Translations under genes and position numbers: made by a program
The notes under the pieces: generated by a model
Database searches by the model: none
What the model was told of the DNA's origin: nothing
The model's input: only the letters and a program-made list of their open reading frames with translations
From: an uncultured Candidatus Saccharibacteria bacterium
Lineage (GTDB): Bacteria > Patescibacteriota > Saccharimonadia > Saccharimonadales > Saccharimonadaceae
Reading direction: 5' to 3'
Assembly: GCA_947304155.1 (NCBI GenBank)
Contig: CAMZAD010000005.1
Location: 1 to 61,604, forward strand
Length of the DNA stretch: 61,604 bases
Shown: piece by piece, positions 32,110 to 41,308 of the stretch
Numbering within the stretch: the first letter of the stretch is position 1
Layout: the number at the start of each line of letters is the position of its first letter

Positions 32110-32397
32110 CTACAACACCTTTGGTACTTTAATTTGATCTTGTCTTTGTTCTTTGGTAAGGGCGAGTAAATCTTCACGATTGGCTTCTTGTGGCTGGATT
32201 TCATCGTCGCGCCAAACGTTTTCCATTTCAAAAACTTGATATGTTGGCTCAACACCTTCCGTGTCAAGCGAATTTAATTCTGAAATATATCCAATGATAT
32301 CTTCCAGATTTTTGCTCAAACCATCAATTTCCGACTCTTTTAGTTCAAAATCTGATAGTTTTGCAAGATGTAAGATTTCCTCGCGTGTAATTTTCAT
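32110..32397 (-). CDS. gatC: Asp/Glu-tRNA amidotransferase subunit C
   Basis: A 95-residue GatC that wraps GatA and GatB. ITREEILHLAKLSDFELKES and LEDIIGYISELNSLDTEGVE are typical. The -10 box TATAAT (32409-32404) ends exactly six bases before the ATG and no ribosome site exists, so gatC mRNA is predicted leaderless. Confidence 0.93.
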   Translation of the reverse strand: MKITREEILHLAKLSDFELKESEIDGLSKNLEDIIGYISELNSLDTEGVEPTYQVFEMENVWRDDEIQPQEANREDLLALTKEQRQDQIKVPKVL

Positions 32398-32403
32398 GGA
32401 TAT

Positions 32404-32412
32404 ATTATAACA
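32404..32412 (-). promoter_or_regulatory. gatCA-X-B promoter, leaderless type
   Basis: Extended -10 TGTTATAAT on the minus strand, six bases from the gatC ATG. It lies back to back with the -10 of the 32539 gene. Confidence 0.7.
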
Positions 32413-32459
32413 TGAATTATCAAAAATAACAGTTTATTTACCCTGTAAAAATTGTTTTA

Positions 32460-32468
32460 TGATATAAT
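32460..32468 (+). promoter_or_regulatory. Promoter of the SpoT-like HD gene
   Basis: Extended -10 (TTTTATGATATAAT) with no good -35; same -10 context as the 598-1239 gene. Confidence 0.5.
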
Positions 32469-32538
32469 CTTTTAAAGTTTGACTTTGAGACTTTTAGTAA
32501 CCCGTCAACGCACCTTCAAAAAGAGAGGAGATGATATT

Positions 32539-33300
32539 ATGAGCGGCCTGTACGAAATTGAGCGCCGAACTCACGAAGAGGATGTTGAATATTATACCGA
32601 ACTCTCGCGTAAAAAATTCACATTCCTACGTGGTGTTTGCTCGGATGGCAAGCATCCAAACACTAGTATTGCGCTTAGTCTAGCTCGTGAACTTCATGCT
32701 GGACAAAAACGCGATTCTGGCGAGCCCTACATTATCCACCCATTGTCACTAGCTTGTGATGCAGTCGGCATGTTTTTAAATGACGACATCATGCTTGCAA
32801 CACTGTTGCTTCATGACGTGCCGGAAGATGTTGGCACGATGGTAATGGACTTGTCGGTTGACGACGAAGTGAAACGCGCAGTCGAGTGTATGACTATTCG
32901 CAAAAATAGCGATATGACAAAGCTCGAAGTCAAGACTCACTATTTCAAGAACCTTATGACGAATAAGTATGCTTTAATCGGCAAAGGTCTTGACCGTAGA
33001 AACAACCTATCAACTATGGCAACCGCCAAAGGCAAAGTATCAATCGTCAAGAACTGTTTTGAGACTTGCTTTCTGCTAAGCCCGCTGCTCAAGGAGGCAA
33101 AAGATATCTACGCGCAGTACTCAAACCAGCTTCATACGATTCGCACTGATTTAAACACCAGTGTACGTGATTTATCGGCATTAGTTCGCATCGATCCATT
33201 GTCCTACAAACATCAGCCAAGCGACGAACTCATGAATTTGATTTTGTCAGCCAAAACTGAAGCTGATCTCGAACAAATAAACGAGATCTTTATCCCCTAA
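32539..33300 (+). CDS. SpoT/MESH-like HD-domain hydrolase without synthetase, 253 aa
   Basis: The first 130 residues match the HD hydrolase half of Rel/Spo proteins: ARELHAGQKRDSGEPYIIHP, ATLLLHDVPEDV (HD pair) and, further on, GKGLDRRNNLSTM, which takes the place of the family's KLADRLHNMRT. No synthetase, TGS or ACT domain is present, so it would be a small alarmone hydrolase (removing pyrophosphate from (p)ppGpp) or a related nucleotide phosphohydrolase. The C-terminal 100 residues are helical and unassigned. The ATG at 32539 follows AGAGAGGAG; an upstream in-frame ATG lies inside the leader and is rejected. Confidence 0.75.
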   Translation: MSGLYEIERRTHEEDVEYYTELSRKKFTFLRGVCSDGKHPNTSIALSLARELHAGQKRDSGEPYIIHPLSLACDAVGMFLNDDIMLATLLLHDVPEDVGTMVMDLSVDDEVKRAVECMTIRKNSDMTKLEVKTHYFKNLMTNKYALIGKGLDRRNNLSTMATAKGKVSIVKNCFETCFLLSPLLKEAKDIYAQYSNQLHTIRTDLNTSVRDLSALVRIDPLSYKHQPSDELMNLILSAKTEADLEQINEIFIP

Positions 33301-33312
33301 CATCTCCAACTA

Positions 33313-33341
33313 AACAGCCCCTGGATTCTGGGGCTGTTTTT
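33313..33341. terminator. Bidirectional terminator between the HD gene and the DUF167 gene
   Basis: AACAGCCCC and GGGGCTGTT, 9 bp, with an 8-base loop and T-run. Confidence 0.85.
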
Positions 33342-33568
33342 TATTTGATTTCAAAAGTTTTTTGCTTAGAGCTTCCGCCACGAACTAGTGAAATTGAAGT
33401 TTTTGAAACGTTAAAATATTCTGCCAGCGCTTCGACGACGGCTTTGTTTGCTTCGTTATCGTGCGCCCTAGCGTGCGTCCAAATCGTCAAAGTTTTTTCG
33501 CCATCAACTTCCGTTTCGGTGATTTTAGCTTGACTTGAACCTGGCTTAACATTTACCTTTACAATCAT
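33341..33568 (-). CDS. DUF167 / YggU family protein, 75 aa
   Basis: Starts [19 protein letters not shown] and has [20 protein letters not shown], then [15 protein letters not shown], the pattern of the small YggU fold (V.PG....I, A...G.AN..L...LA..L.V.....I..G..S..K). Function unknown in the family. Its ATG overlaps the uvrB stop by four bases, so it ends the SDR-uvrB operon. Confidence 0.85.
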   Translation of the reverse strand: MIVKVNVKPGSSQAKITETEVDGEKTLTIWTHARAHDNEANKAVVEALAEYFNVSKTSISLVRGGSSKQKTFEIK

Positions 33569-35637
33569 TTTTCGCTCTTAATCTTCTCAATTAAGTCCCT
33601 AAGGTCCGCCGCCTTCTCAAAATCAAGGTTGGCAGCCGCGAGTTTCATCTGGCTTTCAAGCTCCTTAATAAGCTTTGGAATCTCATCTTCTGGCACCTTT
33701 CTAAGGTCAAGTTTATTTTCTTTCTCTTTTTCTGGAATAATTGCACGAAGGCCAGCCGAAATCTCCTTTTGAACTGAAGTTGGTGTAATGTTGTGCTTTT
33801 TGTTATATGCTTCCTGAATTTCACGACGACGATTTGTCTCAGAAATTGCGTGCTCCATGCTTTCAGTAATATTGTCGGCATACATAATAACGTGGCCTTC
33901 AACATGGCGAGCAGCACGACCAATTGTCTGAATTAAGGCGGATTCAGAGCGAAGGAAGCCTTCTTTATCAGCATCCAAAATCGCCACGAGCGACACTTCT
34001 GGTAAGTCCAAGCCTTCACGAAGAAGGTTAATACCAACAAGCACGTCATAAACTCCGGCACGAAGATCCCTTAAAATATCGCCACGCTCAAGCGTATCAA
34101 TATCAGAGTGAATGTAGGCAGTTTTGACATTGCGGTCCTTTAAGTGTTCAGTCAGATCCTCTGCCATACGTTTAGTTAAGGTCGTAATCAAAGTACGTTG
34201 ACCCTTAGCGATGCGACGGTCGATTTCTTCCATCAAATCATCAATCTGGCCTTCGGTTTTTCTAACTTCAATTTCTGGGTCCAAAAGTCCGGTTGGGCGA
34301 ATTACCTGCTCGGCTGGTTTTGGTGAGTGTTGCAATTCATAATCACCAGGCGTTGCGGAAACATAAATCGCTTGCTTGATATGATCTTGGAATTCCCAGA
34401 AAGTGAGTGGGCGGTTATCAAGCGCACTCGGCAAACGAAAACCATATTCAACTAGCGTCTCTTTTCGGGCATGATCTCCATTATACATGCCACGAACCTG
34501 CGGCAAGGTCATATGAGATTCATCAACCAGTAAGAGAAAATCTTTCGGGAAGAAGTCAAGCAAAGTTGCAGGCGGTTCGCCAGCTTTACGACCATCAAGA
34601 TGACGTGAATAGTTTTCAATCCCCTTCACAAATCCAGTTTCAGCCAACATTTCAAGGTCATATTTGGTACGCTGACTGAGGCGCTGCGCCTCGAGGAATT
34701 TATTGTGTTCTTCAAAATATTTCAAACGCTCATCATATTCAACTTTAATAGTCTCAATTGCACGGTCAAGCTCATCTTTTGGTGTTGCGTAGTGAGTATT
34801 CGGGAAGATATGAATCTGGTCTGGTTTTTCCAAAACTTCAGCCGTAAGCGGGTCAATGATTTTGACATTTTCAAGATTATCAAAGCCAAATTCAAAACGA
34901 TACGCAACTTCGCCGCTCGCTGGAAAGACGTCAATTGTGTCGCCCATCACACGGAAATTACCACGTTCAAACGCAAGGTCGTTTCTATGATATTGCATTG
35001 CCACGAGATAAATCATGAAGTTAGTTTGCGACAAACTATCACTTGTTTGAGTCTTCACATTTACAAGTGATTGTTTCTGGTCGAGGCCGGCAATTGTAGC
35101 TGAAGCGAGTGTAGAATACTTCGTTTCCATCAACTGCCAGACGCCATCCTTCTTAATCATCGGAAGTGACATCTCAGTGTAATGGTCTGGCGAGCCAATA
35201 CCATAAATACATGAGACCGACGCGACAATAATCGTGTCTGGACGCGTTAAGAGGCTAACCGTAGCAGCATGGCGGAGGCGGTCAATTTCTTCATTAATCG
35301 CTGAGTCTTTTTCAATATAAGTGTCAGTGCTGGCAATATATGCCTCAGGCTGATAGTAGTCGAAATACGACACGAAATAATGCACTTCGTTTTTTGGGAA
35401 GAATTCGCGGAACTCCGCATAAAGCTGAGCAGCCAATGTCTTATTGTGTGCCAAAATTAACGTTGGCTTCTGGACAGCCTGGATAATATTCGCCATCGTA
35501 AAAGTCTTACCAGAACCAGTGACGCCAAGCAAAGTCTGCTCACGTTCGCCTTTTTTTAGGCCATCAACAAGCTGCTTAATTGCGGCCGGCTGATCGCCGG
35601 TTGGCTGGTATTTTGAGACTAATTCAAACTTTGGCAT
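33565..35637 (-). CDS. uvrB: Excinuclease ABC subunit B
   Basis: A 690-residue UvrB. Walker A is GVTGSGKT at residues 38-45; the damage-probing beta-hairpin region reads [15 protein letters not shown]; helicase motifs [26 protein letters not shown] and [13 protein letters not shown] follow; the C-terminal UVR motif is [18 protein letters not shown]. It verifies lesions handed over by UvrA and recruits UvrC. The start lies six bases after the SDR stop with GTAGGT as a modest ribosome site. Confidence 0.98.
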   Translation of the reverse strand: MPKFELVSKYQPTGDQPAAIKQLVDGLKKGEREQTLLGVTGSGKTFTMANIIQAVQKPTLILAHNKTLAAQLYAEFREFFPKNEVHYFVSYFDYYQPEAYIASTDTYIEKDSAINEEIDRLRHAATVSLLTRPDTIIVASVSCIYGIGSPDHYTEMSLPMIKKDGVWQLMETKYSTLASATIAGLDQKQSLVNVKTQTSDSLSQTNFMIYLVAMQYHRNDLAFERGNFRVMGDTIDVFPASGEVAYRFEFGFDNLENVKIIDPLTAEVLEKPDQIHIFPNTHYATPKDELDRAIETIKVEYDERLKYFEEHNKFLEAQRLSQRTKYDLEMLAETGFVKGIENYSRHLDGRKAGEPPATLLDFFPKDFLLLVDESHMTLPQVRGMYNGDHARKETLVEYGFRLPSALDNRPLTFWEFQDHIKQAIYVSATPGDYELQHSPKPAEQVIRPTGLLDPEIEVRKTEGQIDDLMEEIDRRIAKGQRTLITTLTKRMAEDLTEHLKDRNVKTAYIHSDIDTLERGDILRDLRAGVYDVLVGINLLREGLDLPEVSLVAILDADKEGFLRSESALIQTIGRAARHVEGHVIMYADNITESMEHAISETNRRREIQEAYNKKHNITPTSVQKEISAGLRAIIPEKEKENKLDLRKVPEDEIPKLIKELESQMKLAAANLDFEKAADLRDLIEKIKSEK

Positions 35638-35643
35638 TTTTAC

Positions 35644-36405
35644 CTACGCTGCAGTGTAACCACCATCAACTGGAAGGATTGCACCTGTCACATATGAAGC
35701 CTCGTCGGAAGCTAGGAAGACAGCAGCAGCATCGAGTTCACCAGCTTGGCCGTAGCGCTTCATTGGGACGTGATTATTTGCATAAGCCTTGAAGAAATCG
35801 GTATTTAGAACATCAGTTGTAAGCTCGGTATAGAAGAAACCTGGGCAGATTGCATTGACGGTAATATTATATTGAGCAAGTTCGCAAGCAGCAGCACGTG
35901 TAAAGTTCACGACTGCACCTTTTGAAGCATGATAAGCGATAGTTGGAATTTCAGCATTACCAACAAGACCGTAAATTGATGCAATATTAATCACACGGCC
36001 AGAATTGTTTTTCTTCATAATGTTTGCGAAGGCGCGAGTCATCTTAAAGACTGAGGTTTCGTCGGTGGCGATTGTGAAGTCCCACTCGTCATCGGTCATT
36101 TCAAGCACGCCTTTGTCTTTTGATGAACCAGCACAGTTAAGCAAGATATCAACCTTGCCAAATTCTTTTTCAACTGCCTTGGCGGCTGCATCAATATCTT
36201 CTGTGCTTGTAACATCACATTTTACAGCAAGAACTTTGACTTTAAATTCATCTTCAAGTTCTTTTTTGAAAGCCTCAAGTCTTTCGACACGGCGAGCTAG
36301 AATCGCCAAATTTGCGCCCTGACGAGCAAAAGCTCTAGCCATTTGTTGTCCAAGACCACTGGAAGCACCTGTAACTACTGCAACTTTTTCTTTTAAATTA
36401 AACAT
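35644..36405 (-). CDS. Short-chain dehydrogenase/reductase
   Basis: A 253-residue classical SDR. The cofactor loop is VVTGASSGLGQQMARAFA (Gly-rich, residues 11-20); NCAGSS is the structural NAG-like motif; the catalytic residues are Ser143, Tyr158 and Lys162 (YHASK). It ends GAILPVDGGYTAA, as FabG and gluconate 5-dehydrogenase types do. If the organism lacks fatty-acid synthesis, as Saccharibacteria usually do, a sugar or polyol substrate is more likely than an acyl carrier protein. SD TAGGAG and an extended -10 TGCTATAAT lie upstream. Confidence 0.9.
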   Translation of the reverse strand: MFNLKEKVAVVTGASSGLGQQMARAFARQGANLAILARRVERLEAFKKELEDEFKVKVLAVKCDVTSTEDIDAAAKAVEKEFGKVDILLNCAGSSKDKGVLEMTDDEWDFTIATDETSVFKMTRAFANIMKKNNSGRVINIASIYGLVGNAEIPTIAYHASKGAVVNFTRAAACELAQYNITVNAICPGFFYTELTTDVLNTDFFKAYANNHVPMKRYGQAGELDAAAVFLASDEASYVTGAILPVDGGYTAA

Positions 36406-36455
36406 AAAAACTCCTATCTTCCTTATATTATAGCAAGTCTTTGATTATTTTTCAC

Positions 36456-37364
36456 TTATTGCTGATTAGTTTGTGGAGTAGAAGGTTCAGCTGGATTTTC
36501 AGATTGTTCCATTGGGATAACTGGAGGCTGAGCAGTTGGTTGTTCTGGCGGAACGACAACGGAAGTTGGGACATAAGATTGGAATCTACCATTTACGAGT
36601 TTAAAGTCACCAAAATTGATGTCGCTTGAAGTTGGACCAAGAGTATTCTCGTCATTATTACTGAAAATATCGTAACGATATTCATCTTGAGCCTGCTTTG
36701 CTTGTTTTTCTTTCTCGGCAGCTTCTTGCTTTTTAGCTTCCTCGGCTAGTCTTGTTGCTTCAGCTTCTTCTTGAGCCTTACGAATTAATCTAGTCTGTTC
36801 AGCAGCAGCCGTAGCAGCGCGTGAAACCATTGATTCCTTGGCAATCACACCATCGTTCATGATTGAAGCTGGAGTAGCAGCATCTTTCAATAAATCCTCT
36901 GGCATCATAGTGCGAAAGTCATTCGTAAAGGCAGTGTTGCGGCCCTTAACATATTGGAATTCATAGTTACCAAAGCCAAAGAGCGGATAAGCAAAACATG
37001 GGAACAGAGCGGTAAATAATTGCATATCAATCCTCTGGTTGAAGGCCTTAGCAAGAGCAAAGCCAAAGACCATCATTGGAATATAACCAATTACCGGAAT
37101 GAAGAGTAAAAGTGATAAGACTGGAGCTATACCAACGGCGCGGAACAGTTGAAAGAAGCCATAAAATGGAATAATCGCCTTCCAGCCTTTTCCTTTGCCA
37201 AAGACTTTTTCGCCAATGCCGTATTTGCCAATAATAATCAAGAATAGGATAAAGATAAGAACTGAAACTACAATAATATTAGCGCTGAGCACCTGCTCGA
37301 GCGTCGGTCTAACTGTCGTATAATCACCACCAGCGATGAATTGGTAGATAATATCAAAATCCAT
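36456..37364 (-). CDS. DUF5684-like multi-pass membrane protein with charged and Pro/Gln tail, 302 aa
   Basis: Four or so hydrophobic segments lie in residues 28-140 (VVSVLIFILFLIIIGKYGIG, GKGWKAIIPFYGFFQLFRAV, SLLLFIPVIGYIPMMVFG, FTALFPCFAYPLFGFG). GKGWKAIIPFYG is the typical DUF5684/signal-peptidase-associated signature. Residues 185-235 are a Glu/Ala/Lys coiled-coil-like helix; residues 270-302 are Pro/Gln-rich. The -10 (TAAAAT) is nine bases before the ATG, so the leader would be about three bases. Confidence 0.72.
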   Translation of the reverse strand: MDFDIIYQFIAGGDYTTVRPTLEQVLSANIIVVSVLIFILFLIIIGKYGIGEKVFGKGKGWKAIIPFYGFFQLFRAVGIAPVLSLLLFIPVIGYIPMMVFGFALAKAFNQRIDMQLFTALFPCFAYPLFGFGNYEFQYVKGRNTAFTNDFRTMMPEDLLKDAATPASIMNDGVIAKESMVSRAATAAAEQTRLIRKAQEEAEATRLAEEAKKQEAAEKEKQAKQAQDEYRYDIFSNNDENTLGPTSSDINFGDFKLVNGRFQSYVPTSVVVPPEQPTAQPPVIPMEQSENPAEPSTPQTNQQ

Positions 37365-37407
37365 ACTGGTATAATTTTACCATAAGTTCAATAAAAATGC
37401 ACCCACC

Positions 37408-37436
37408 AAAAAACGCGCCATAAGACGCGTTTTTTA
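37408..37436. terminator. Terminator of the 37443-37868 gene
   Basis: AAAAAACGCG and CGCGTTTTTT around an 8-base loop. Confidence 0.85.
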
Positions 37437-37442
37437 GTTTTT

Positions 37443-37868
37443 TTATTTTGTAGCTTTAGATTTAATTAAGTTGAAGTTTACGCAAATTAGAGTTGCAATT
37501 ACACCGAGTGCAACAGCAGAGAGTGCAGTTTCAGCTGGGCCAGTGTGTGGGATATTTGATTTATTAGAAACTGTAGTAGTTTGAGTTTGGGTTTGAGTTT
37601 GAGTTTGGGTTTGTTCTGAAGTAGAAACGGTGGTTTCTGAGACTTGATATTCGGTAGTTGTTTTTTGTTCGTCAGCTGTATTTATTTCGTCAACTGCTTC
37701 AGCCTTGGCAGTAGTTTCAATGGTAGTGGTGCCTGTGTTTTCAGTTTTCTTGCGTCCAAAAACAACTGAGCATGCCCAGATTAATACTAAGAAGATAATA
37801 ATACCTGCGATGATTGAAAGAATTAAAAGTTTAATTCTACGTCCATTGGTGGTATCGGTTTTTTGCAT
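37443..37868 (-). CDS. Sortase-type surface protein with Gln-Thr repeat, 141 aa
   Basis: N-terminal signal/anchor at residues 12-37 (IKLLILSIIAGIIIFLVLIW), then a Thr/Glu-rich stalk containing six Gln-Thr pairs, then NIPHTGPAETA followed by a membrane helix (LSAVALGVIATLICVNF) and a Lys-rich end. I/LPxTG plus helix plus Lys is the layout of sortase substrates; here the motif is IPHTG. The Gln-Thr run is encoded by a hexamer DNA repeat (37579-37614) that could change in copy number. The start at 37868 is chosen because GGAG lies six bases before it. Confidence 0.72.
   Translation of the reverse strand: MQKTDTTNGRRIKLLILSIIAGIIIFLVLIWACSVVFGRKKTENTGTTTIETTAKAEAVDEINTADEQKTTTEYQVSETTVSTSEQTQTQTQTQTQTTTVSNKSNIPHTGPAETALSAVALGVIATLICVNFNLIKSKATK
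37579..37614 (-). repeat. Hexanucleotide tandem repeat coding Gln-Thr
   Basis: About six imperfect copies of CAAACT/CAAACC on the minus strand, in frame. Copy change by slippage would keep the frame and vary stalk length. Confidence 0.75.
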
Positions 37869-37935
37869 AAATAACTCCATTTGCGGTCAAACACCACCAT
37901 AGACCAATTAACTTATTTTCTATATTATATCACAT

Positions 37936-38475
37936 TTAGTGAAAAATGGAAATACGTGCAGCGGCGTAGCTACGAGTTGATTGAAGCTCAGCATCAACTA
38001 CATGTGGATCAAAGTTTGCAGGATGCGAAAGCAAGAATTTCTGAGTTGCCAGTTTACTTAGATTCGTGAAAATATTTGGCGACAATTTATTAATCAAATC
38101 ATACGGAGGGTCGGCAACTACAAAATCAAACTTTTCGGTGCTATTAAACTTTTCAACTGGCTCAGCCACAATTTTAGCACGGTCGGAGAGATTATATTTT
38201 TGAAGGTTTTTCTGTAAATTCATAACTGCTTTATGGTCTTTTTCAACGAAAACCACGAACGCTGCGCCACGCGACAAGGCCTCGATCCCAATTGCGCCAG
38301 TCCCAGCAAAAGCATCAAGCAAAGTTGCGCCAGCAATATCTGGACCTATTAAATTCATTAAGGCCAAGCGCTCACGCGAGCCCATTGGATGAGTGGCCTT
38401 CGTTTCCAAAGAATTTATTTCAGCACCACGCAACTCACCACCAGTAATACGAATAGCTGAAAATTTATTTTTCAT
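37936..38475 (-). CDS. rsmD: 16S rRNA (guanine-966 N2)-methyltransferase
   Basis: A 179-residue class I methyltransferase. SAM site: LLDAFAGTGAIGIEALSRGA; catalytic motif IV: FVVADPPYDLI. N-terminal IRITGGELRGAEI matches the RsmD start (RIIGGxxRGxxL). It methylates G966 in the P-site region of 16S rRNA. The ATG at 38475 overlaps the upstream gene's stop by 11 bases; an in-frame start six codons earlier lies deeper in that gene and is less likely. Confidence 0.93.
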   Translation of the reverse strand: MKNKFSAIRITGGELRGAEINSLETKATHPMGSRERLALMNLIGPDIAGATLLDAFAGTGAIGIEALSRGAAFVVFVEKDHKAVMNLQKNLQKYNLSDRAKIVAEPVEKFNSTEKFDFVVADPPYDLINKLSPNIFTNLSKLATQKFLLSHPANFDPHVVDAELQSTRSYAAARISIFH

Positions 38476-39271
38476 TCTTCCCTCTCGGCACACTTGCTAG
38501 CCAGCAAAGTGAGACGGCTTTAATAATTTCTGGAAGTAGAACTTTTTTAGTTTCAATTGCAAGATTTGTAGTCCAGCCGTTTTCACAGAATCTAGTATAC
38601 ATATCAAGGTCTGCTACTTTTTGAAGTGAGTCATAAAAGGCTTTGTGGAGTTCTGGATTTTTAAGCTCTTTTGGCGAGATTTCTGGGCGAACCTGTTTTT
38701 CAGTTAAGGCAGTCATCGTAATTGCGACGCCATACTCAAAGGCAATATGCTTACTCATGTAGCCATTGGTGCCCCAGTAAAGCCAGTTATTACGCAGAGT
38801 TTCGAGAGCGTTGTGGCCATGCATAATTCCCTTAATTGGAATGCCAAAAATAGTAATGAAATCTTTTTCGGTCATCAACTCTTTTTGAGTTTCAACTAGC
38901 GGGAAGTGGTGAGCTGGAGTTAAGCCATCCGTCACAGCATGTGCCATCCAGGCCGCCTCAAAAGCTGCACGAATCGTATCGCCTTTTTCAAGTGCCTTCC
39001 TGAGATTAAATTGGTGATCTTCAATCATTTTGATTAATTTCCCATCATCATTTCCAGGAATAATAAAATGCATTGGTTCGTCTTTGCCTGGCGATTTACG
39101 CTTCAAACCATCTGGACCGCCCAAACCTTCAAATTGTAAGATTTCTTTAATGGTTGGAAATGTTACACCTTTTGGCAAGTTTTTGGTGACAATTTTATAA
39201 GCAATCTTATCGATCTGCTGATGCGTGCCCATGATTTTGCCGGAGTTTTTTGTTGCTAGAGTTGAGTACAT
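38465..39271 (-). CDS. Zinc-dependent phospholipase C / P1 nuclease-like protein, 268 aa
   Basis: Tentative. A helical protein with early His (MGTHQQIDKIAYKI), then FEAAWMAHAVTDGLTPAHHF, which resembles the H..x3..D...H helix of the zinc-dependent phospholipase C / S1-P1 nuclease fold, and later MHGHNALETL. No signal peptide is seen, which is odd for that family. It follows recG by one base and overlaps rsmD, so the three are one unit. An alternative start is the ATG 13 codons in (MGTHQQ). Confidence 0.5.
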   Translation of the reverse strand: MYSTLATKNSGKIMGTHQQIDKIAYKIVTKNLPKGVTFPTIKEILQFEGLGGPDGLKRKSPGKDEPMHFIIPGNDDGKLIKMIEDHQFNLRKALEKGDTIRAAFEAAWMAHAVTDGLTPAHHFPLVETQKELMTEKDFITIFGIPIKGIMHGHNALETLRNNWLYWGTNGYMSKHIAFEYGVAITMTALTEKQVRPEISPKELKNPELHKAFYDSLQKVADLDMYTRFCENGWTTNLAIETKKVLLPEIIKAVSLCWLASVPRGKNEK

Positions 39272-39272
39272 A

Positions 39273-41288
39273 TTAATTAAGAGTTGTTAGTTGTTGATAC
39301 TTTTTAATTTCAGCATTAAGTTCTTCATATTTTAACATATTTTCTGGGTTTTTAGCAAATTCAGTCGCATCCTTCTGGGCGCGTTCAATCAAACGAGTGT
39401 CGCCAAGTGTGGCGATTTTGAGATTCAAAGCACCATGCTGAAGTTGGCCATAGATTTCACCTGGACCACGGAGCTTTAAATCTACTTCTGCGAGATAAAA
39501 ACCATCATTACTTTTTTCGAGCTCTTGCAAACGACGAGTTGGAGCCTTATCGCCTGGAGTAATTAAGAAACATTGACTTTGTTTGCTTCCACGACCAACG
39601 CGACCTCGGAGCTGATGAAGCTGAGCTAAGCCAAAACTCTCAGCATCCATGATTACCATTTGAGTTGCGTTTGGAACGTCAACACCAACTTCAACTACTG
39701 TAGTTGAAACTAAAATATCGGTCTCGTGTCTTTGGAAACGCCCCATCACTTCATCTTTCTCGTCCGGCTTCATATGACCGTGTAAAAATTCAACACGAGC
39801 GTTCGGGAATTGTAACTTAAGTTTATCGGCTTCTTTCTTGACGTTGGCTGCTTCGCTGCGTCCGGTCTCTTCAATTAACTTACAAATCCAGAAAATTTGC
39901 TCACCTTCTTTGATTTTTTGATTTATAACTGGGTACAATTCTTCCTGCATACCAGTCTCGGCTAAGATTTTGGTTGCGACCGGTTGACGCCCCTTTGGAA
40001 GTTCAGAAATCGTACTAACATCAAGATCACCAAAAATCGTTAGTTGCAAAGAACGTGGAATTGGTGTTGCGGTCATCGATAGAAGATGCGGAGCCTTATC
40101 GCCAGCCTTCATTAAGAGCTTTTGGCGTTGCATCACACCAAAACGATGTTGCTCGTCAATCACAGCCAGCGCCAAATTATTAAATCTAGTATCATCAGTA
40201 ATAATTGCATGTGTGCCAACTACCACATCAACTTCACCATCTTTAATCCGTTTTTTAAGGTCATCTTTTTTCTTAGTTGCGCCAATTAATAATTCAACTT
40301 TTACACCAAGTGGCTCAAGAATTTTACGCAAAGTTGCAAGGTGCTGAGTAGCAAGGATAGCGGTTGGCGCGAGCAATGCCGCCTGATAGCCAGCCTTAAC
40401 TGCTTGGTAAATTGCGATTGCTGCAACCACGGTTTTACCCGAACCAACATCGCCCTGAAGTAAACGGTTCATTGGTTGGTCATTTTCAAGGTCTTTCAAA
40501 ATATCCCACGCGGCAGATTTCTGAGCGTTGGTGAGCGCAAATGGCAGGCTTCCGACTAATTCCTTTGTATTCTCGGCTACAAATTTTAGTGGCTCGGCTT
40601 TTAACTTTGAGTTCTCATTTTTATTGAGCTTTGCCGCTAGAATGAGTTCAAAAAGTTCTTCATAGGCAAGGTATTGTTTAGCTTTTTCTACGTCTTGATA
40701 TGATTCTGGAAAATGAATGTTTACTAGCGCATCCGCTCTGGTTCCGGCGGCCACGGTTGGGAGAAGGTCTGGCGCCTTTGCGAGCTCCATTTTCATATTT
40801 TCGAACATGCGTTTAAACCAAATGGATTTATATGAGCCCTTCGTAGAATATACTGGTTGATAACCATTACGGTGTTCAGCAACATCAGCAGCCGAAATCA
40901 CATTTGGCGAAGTAAGTTGATAACGATTGTATTTAAAATCGAAATTACCAGAAAAATAGTACTCGGTATCTGGCTGGAAACTTTTGATGCGATATGGCTG
41001 ATTATACCAAACTACACGAATCTCACCCGTATCATCATAAATCACGCCAGAAGTTACGCTAAAATGACGACGACGAACGTAATTTGTCATTAACTGGCAA
41101 ATCTTTCCTTTTACAACTACTTTTCCTGGCTCGAGGTCTTTAATTTCAGTAGCACGATGATAGTCTTCATAGTCACGCGGAAAATAATACGCTAAGTCTT
41201 TTACGGTTAAAAAACCATATTTCTTTAGCGCTTCGGCGGTTTTTGGGCCGATTCCCTTAATATCCTCCACTGGACTCATAAAACTCAT
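39273..41288 (-). CDS. recG: ATP-dependent DNA helicase RecG
   Basis: A 671-residue RecG that remodels stalled forks and Holliday junctions. N-terminal wedge/OB domain (VEDIKGIGPKTAEALKKYGF, GKVVVKGKI); Walker A LQGDVGSGKTVVAA; DEQHRFGV (motif II, family DEQHRFGV); VGVDVPNATQMVIMDAE and LHQLRGRVGRG (motifs V, VI). The -10 TATAAT (41300-41295) ends six bases before the ATG, with no ribosome site: predicted leaderless. A second ATG three codons in lacks support. Confidence 0.97.
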   Translation of the reverse strand: MSFMSPVEDIKGIGPKTAEALKKYGFLTVKDLAYYFPRDYEDYHRATEIKDLEPGKVVVKGKICQLMTNYVRRRHFSVTSGVIYDDTGEIRVVWYNQPYRIKSFQPDTEYYFSGNFDFKYNRYQLTSPNVISAADVAEHRNGYQPVYSTKGSYKSIWFKRMFENMKMELAKAPDLLPTVAAGTRADALVNIHFPESYQDVEKAKQYLAYEELFELILAAKLNKNENSKLKAEPLKFVAENTKELVGSLPFALTNAQKSAAWDILKDLENDQPMNRLLQGDVGSGKTVVAAIAIYQAVKAGYQAALLAPTAILATQHLATLRKILEPLGVKVELLIGATKKKDDLKKRIKDGEVDVVVGTHAIITDDTRFNNLALAVIDEQHRFGVMQRQKLLMKAGDKAPHLLSMTATPIPRSLQLTIFGDLDVSTISELPKGRQPVATKILAETGMQEELYPVINQKIKEGEQIFWICKLIEETGRSEAANVKKEADKLKLQFPNARVEFLHGHMKPDEKDEVMGRFQRHETDILVSTTVVEVGVDVPNATQMVIMDAESFGLAQLHQLRGRVGRGSKQSQCFLITPGDKAPTRRLQELEKSNDGFYLAEVDLKLRGPGEIYGQLQHGALNLKIATLGDTRLIERAQKDATEFAKNPENMLKYEELNAEIKKYQQLTTLN

Positions 41289-41294
41289 GAGTAT

Positions 41295-41303
41295 ATTATA
41301 TCA
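41295..41303 (-). promoter_or_regulatory. recG promoter, leaderless type
   Basis: Extended -10 TGATATAAT on the minus strand, six bases from the ATG. Confidence 0.7.
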
Positions 41304-41308
41304 GAAGA

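Noticed and set aside
37579-37614. Short tandem repeat as a CRISPR array
   Set aside because: The unit is six bases with no spacers and is in frame with a protein.
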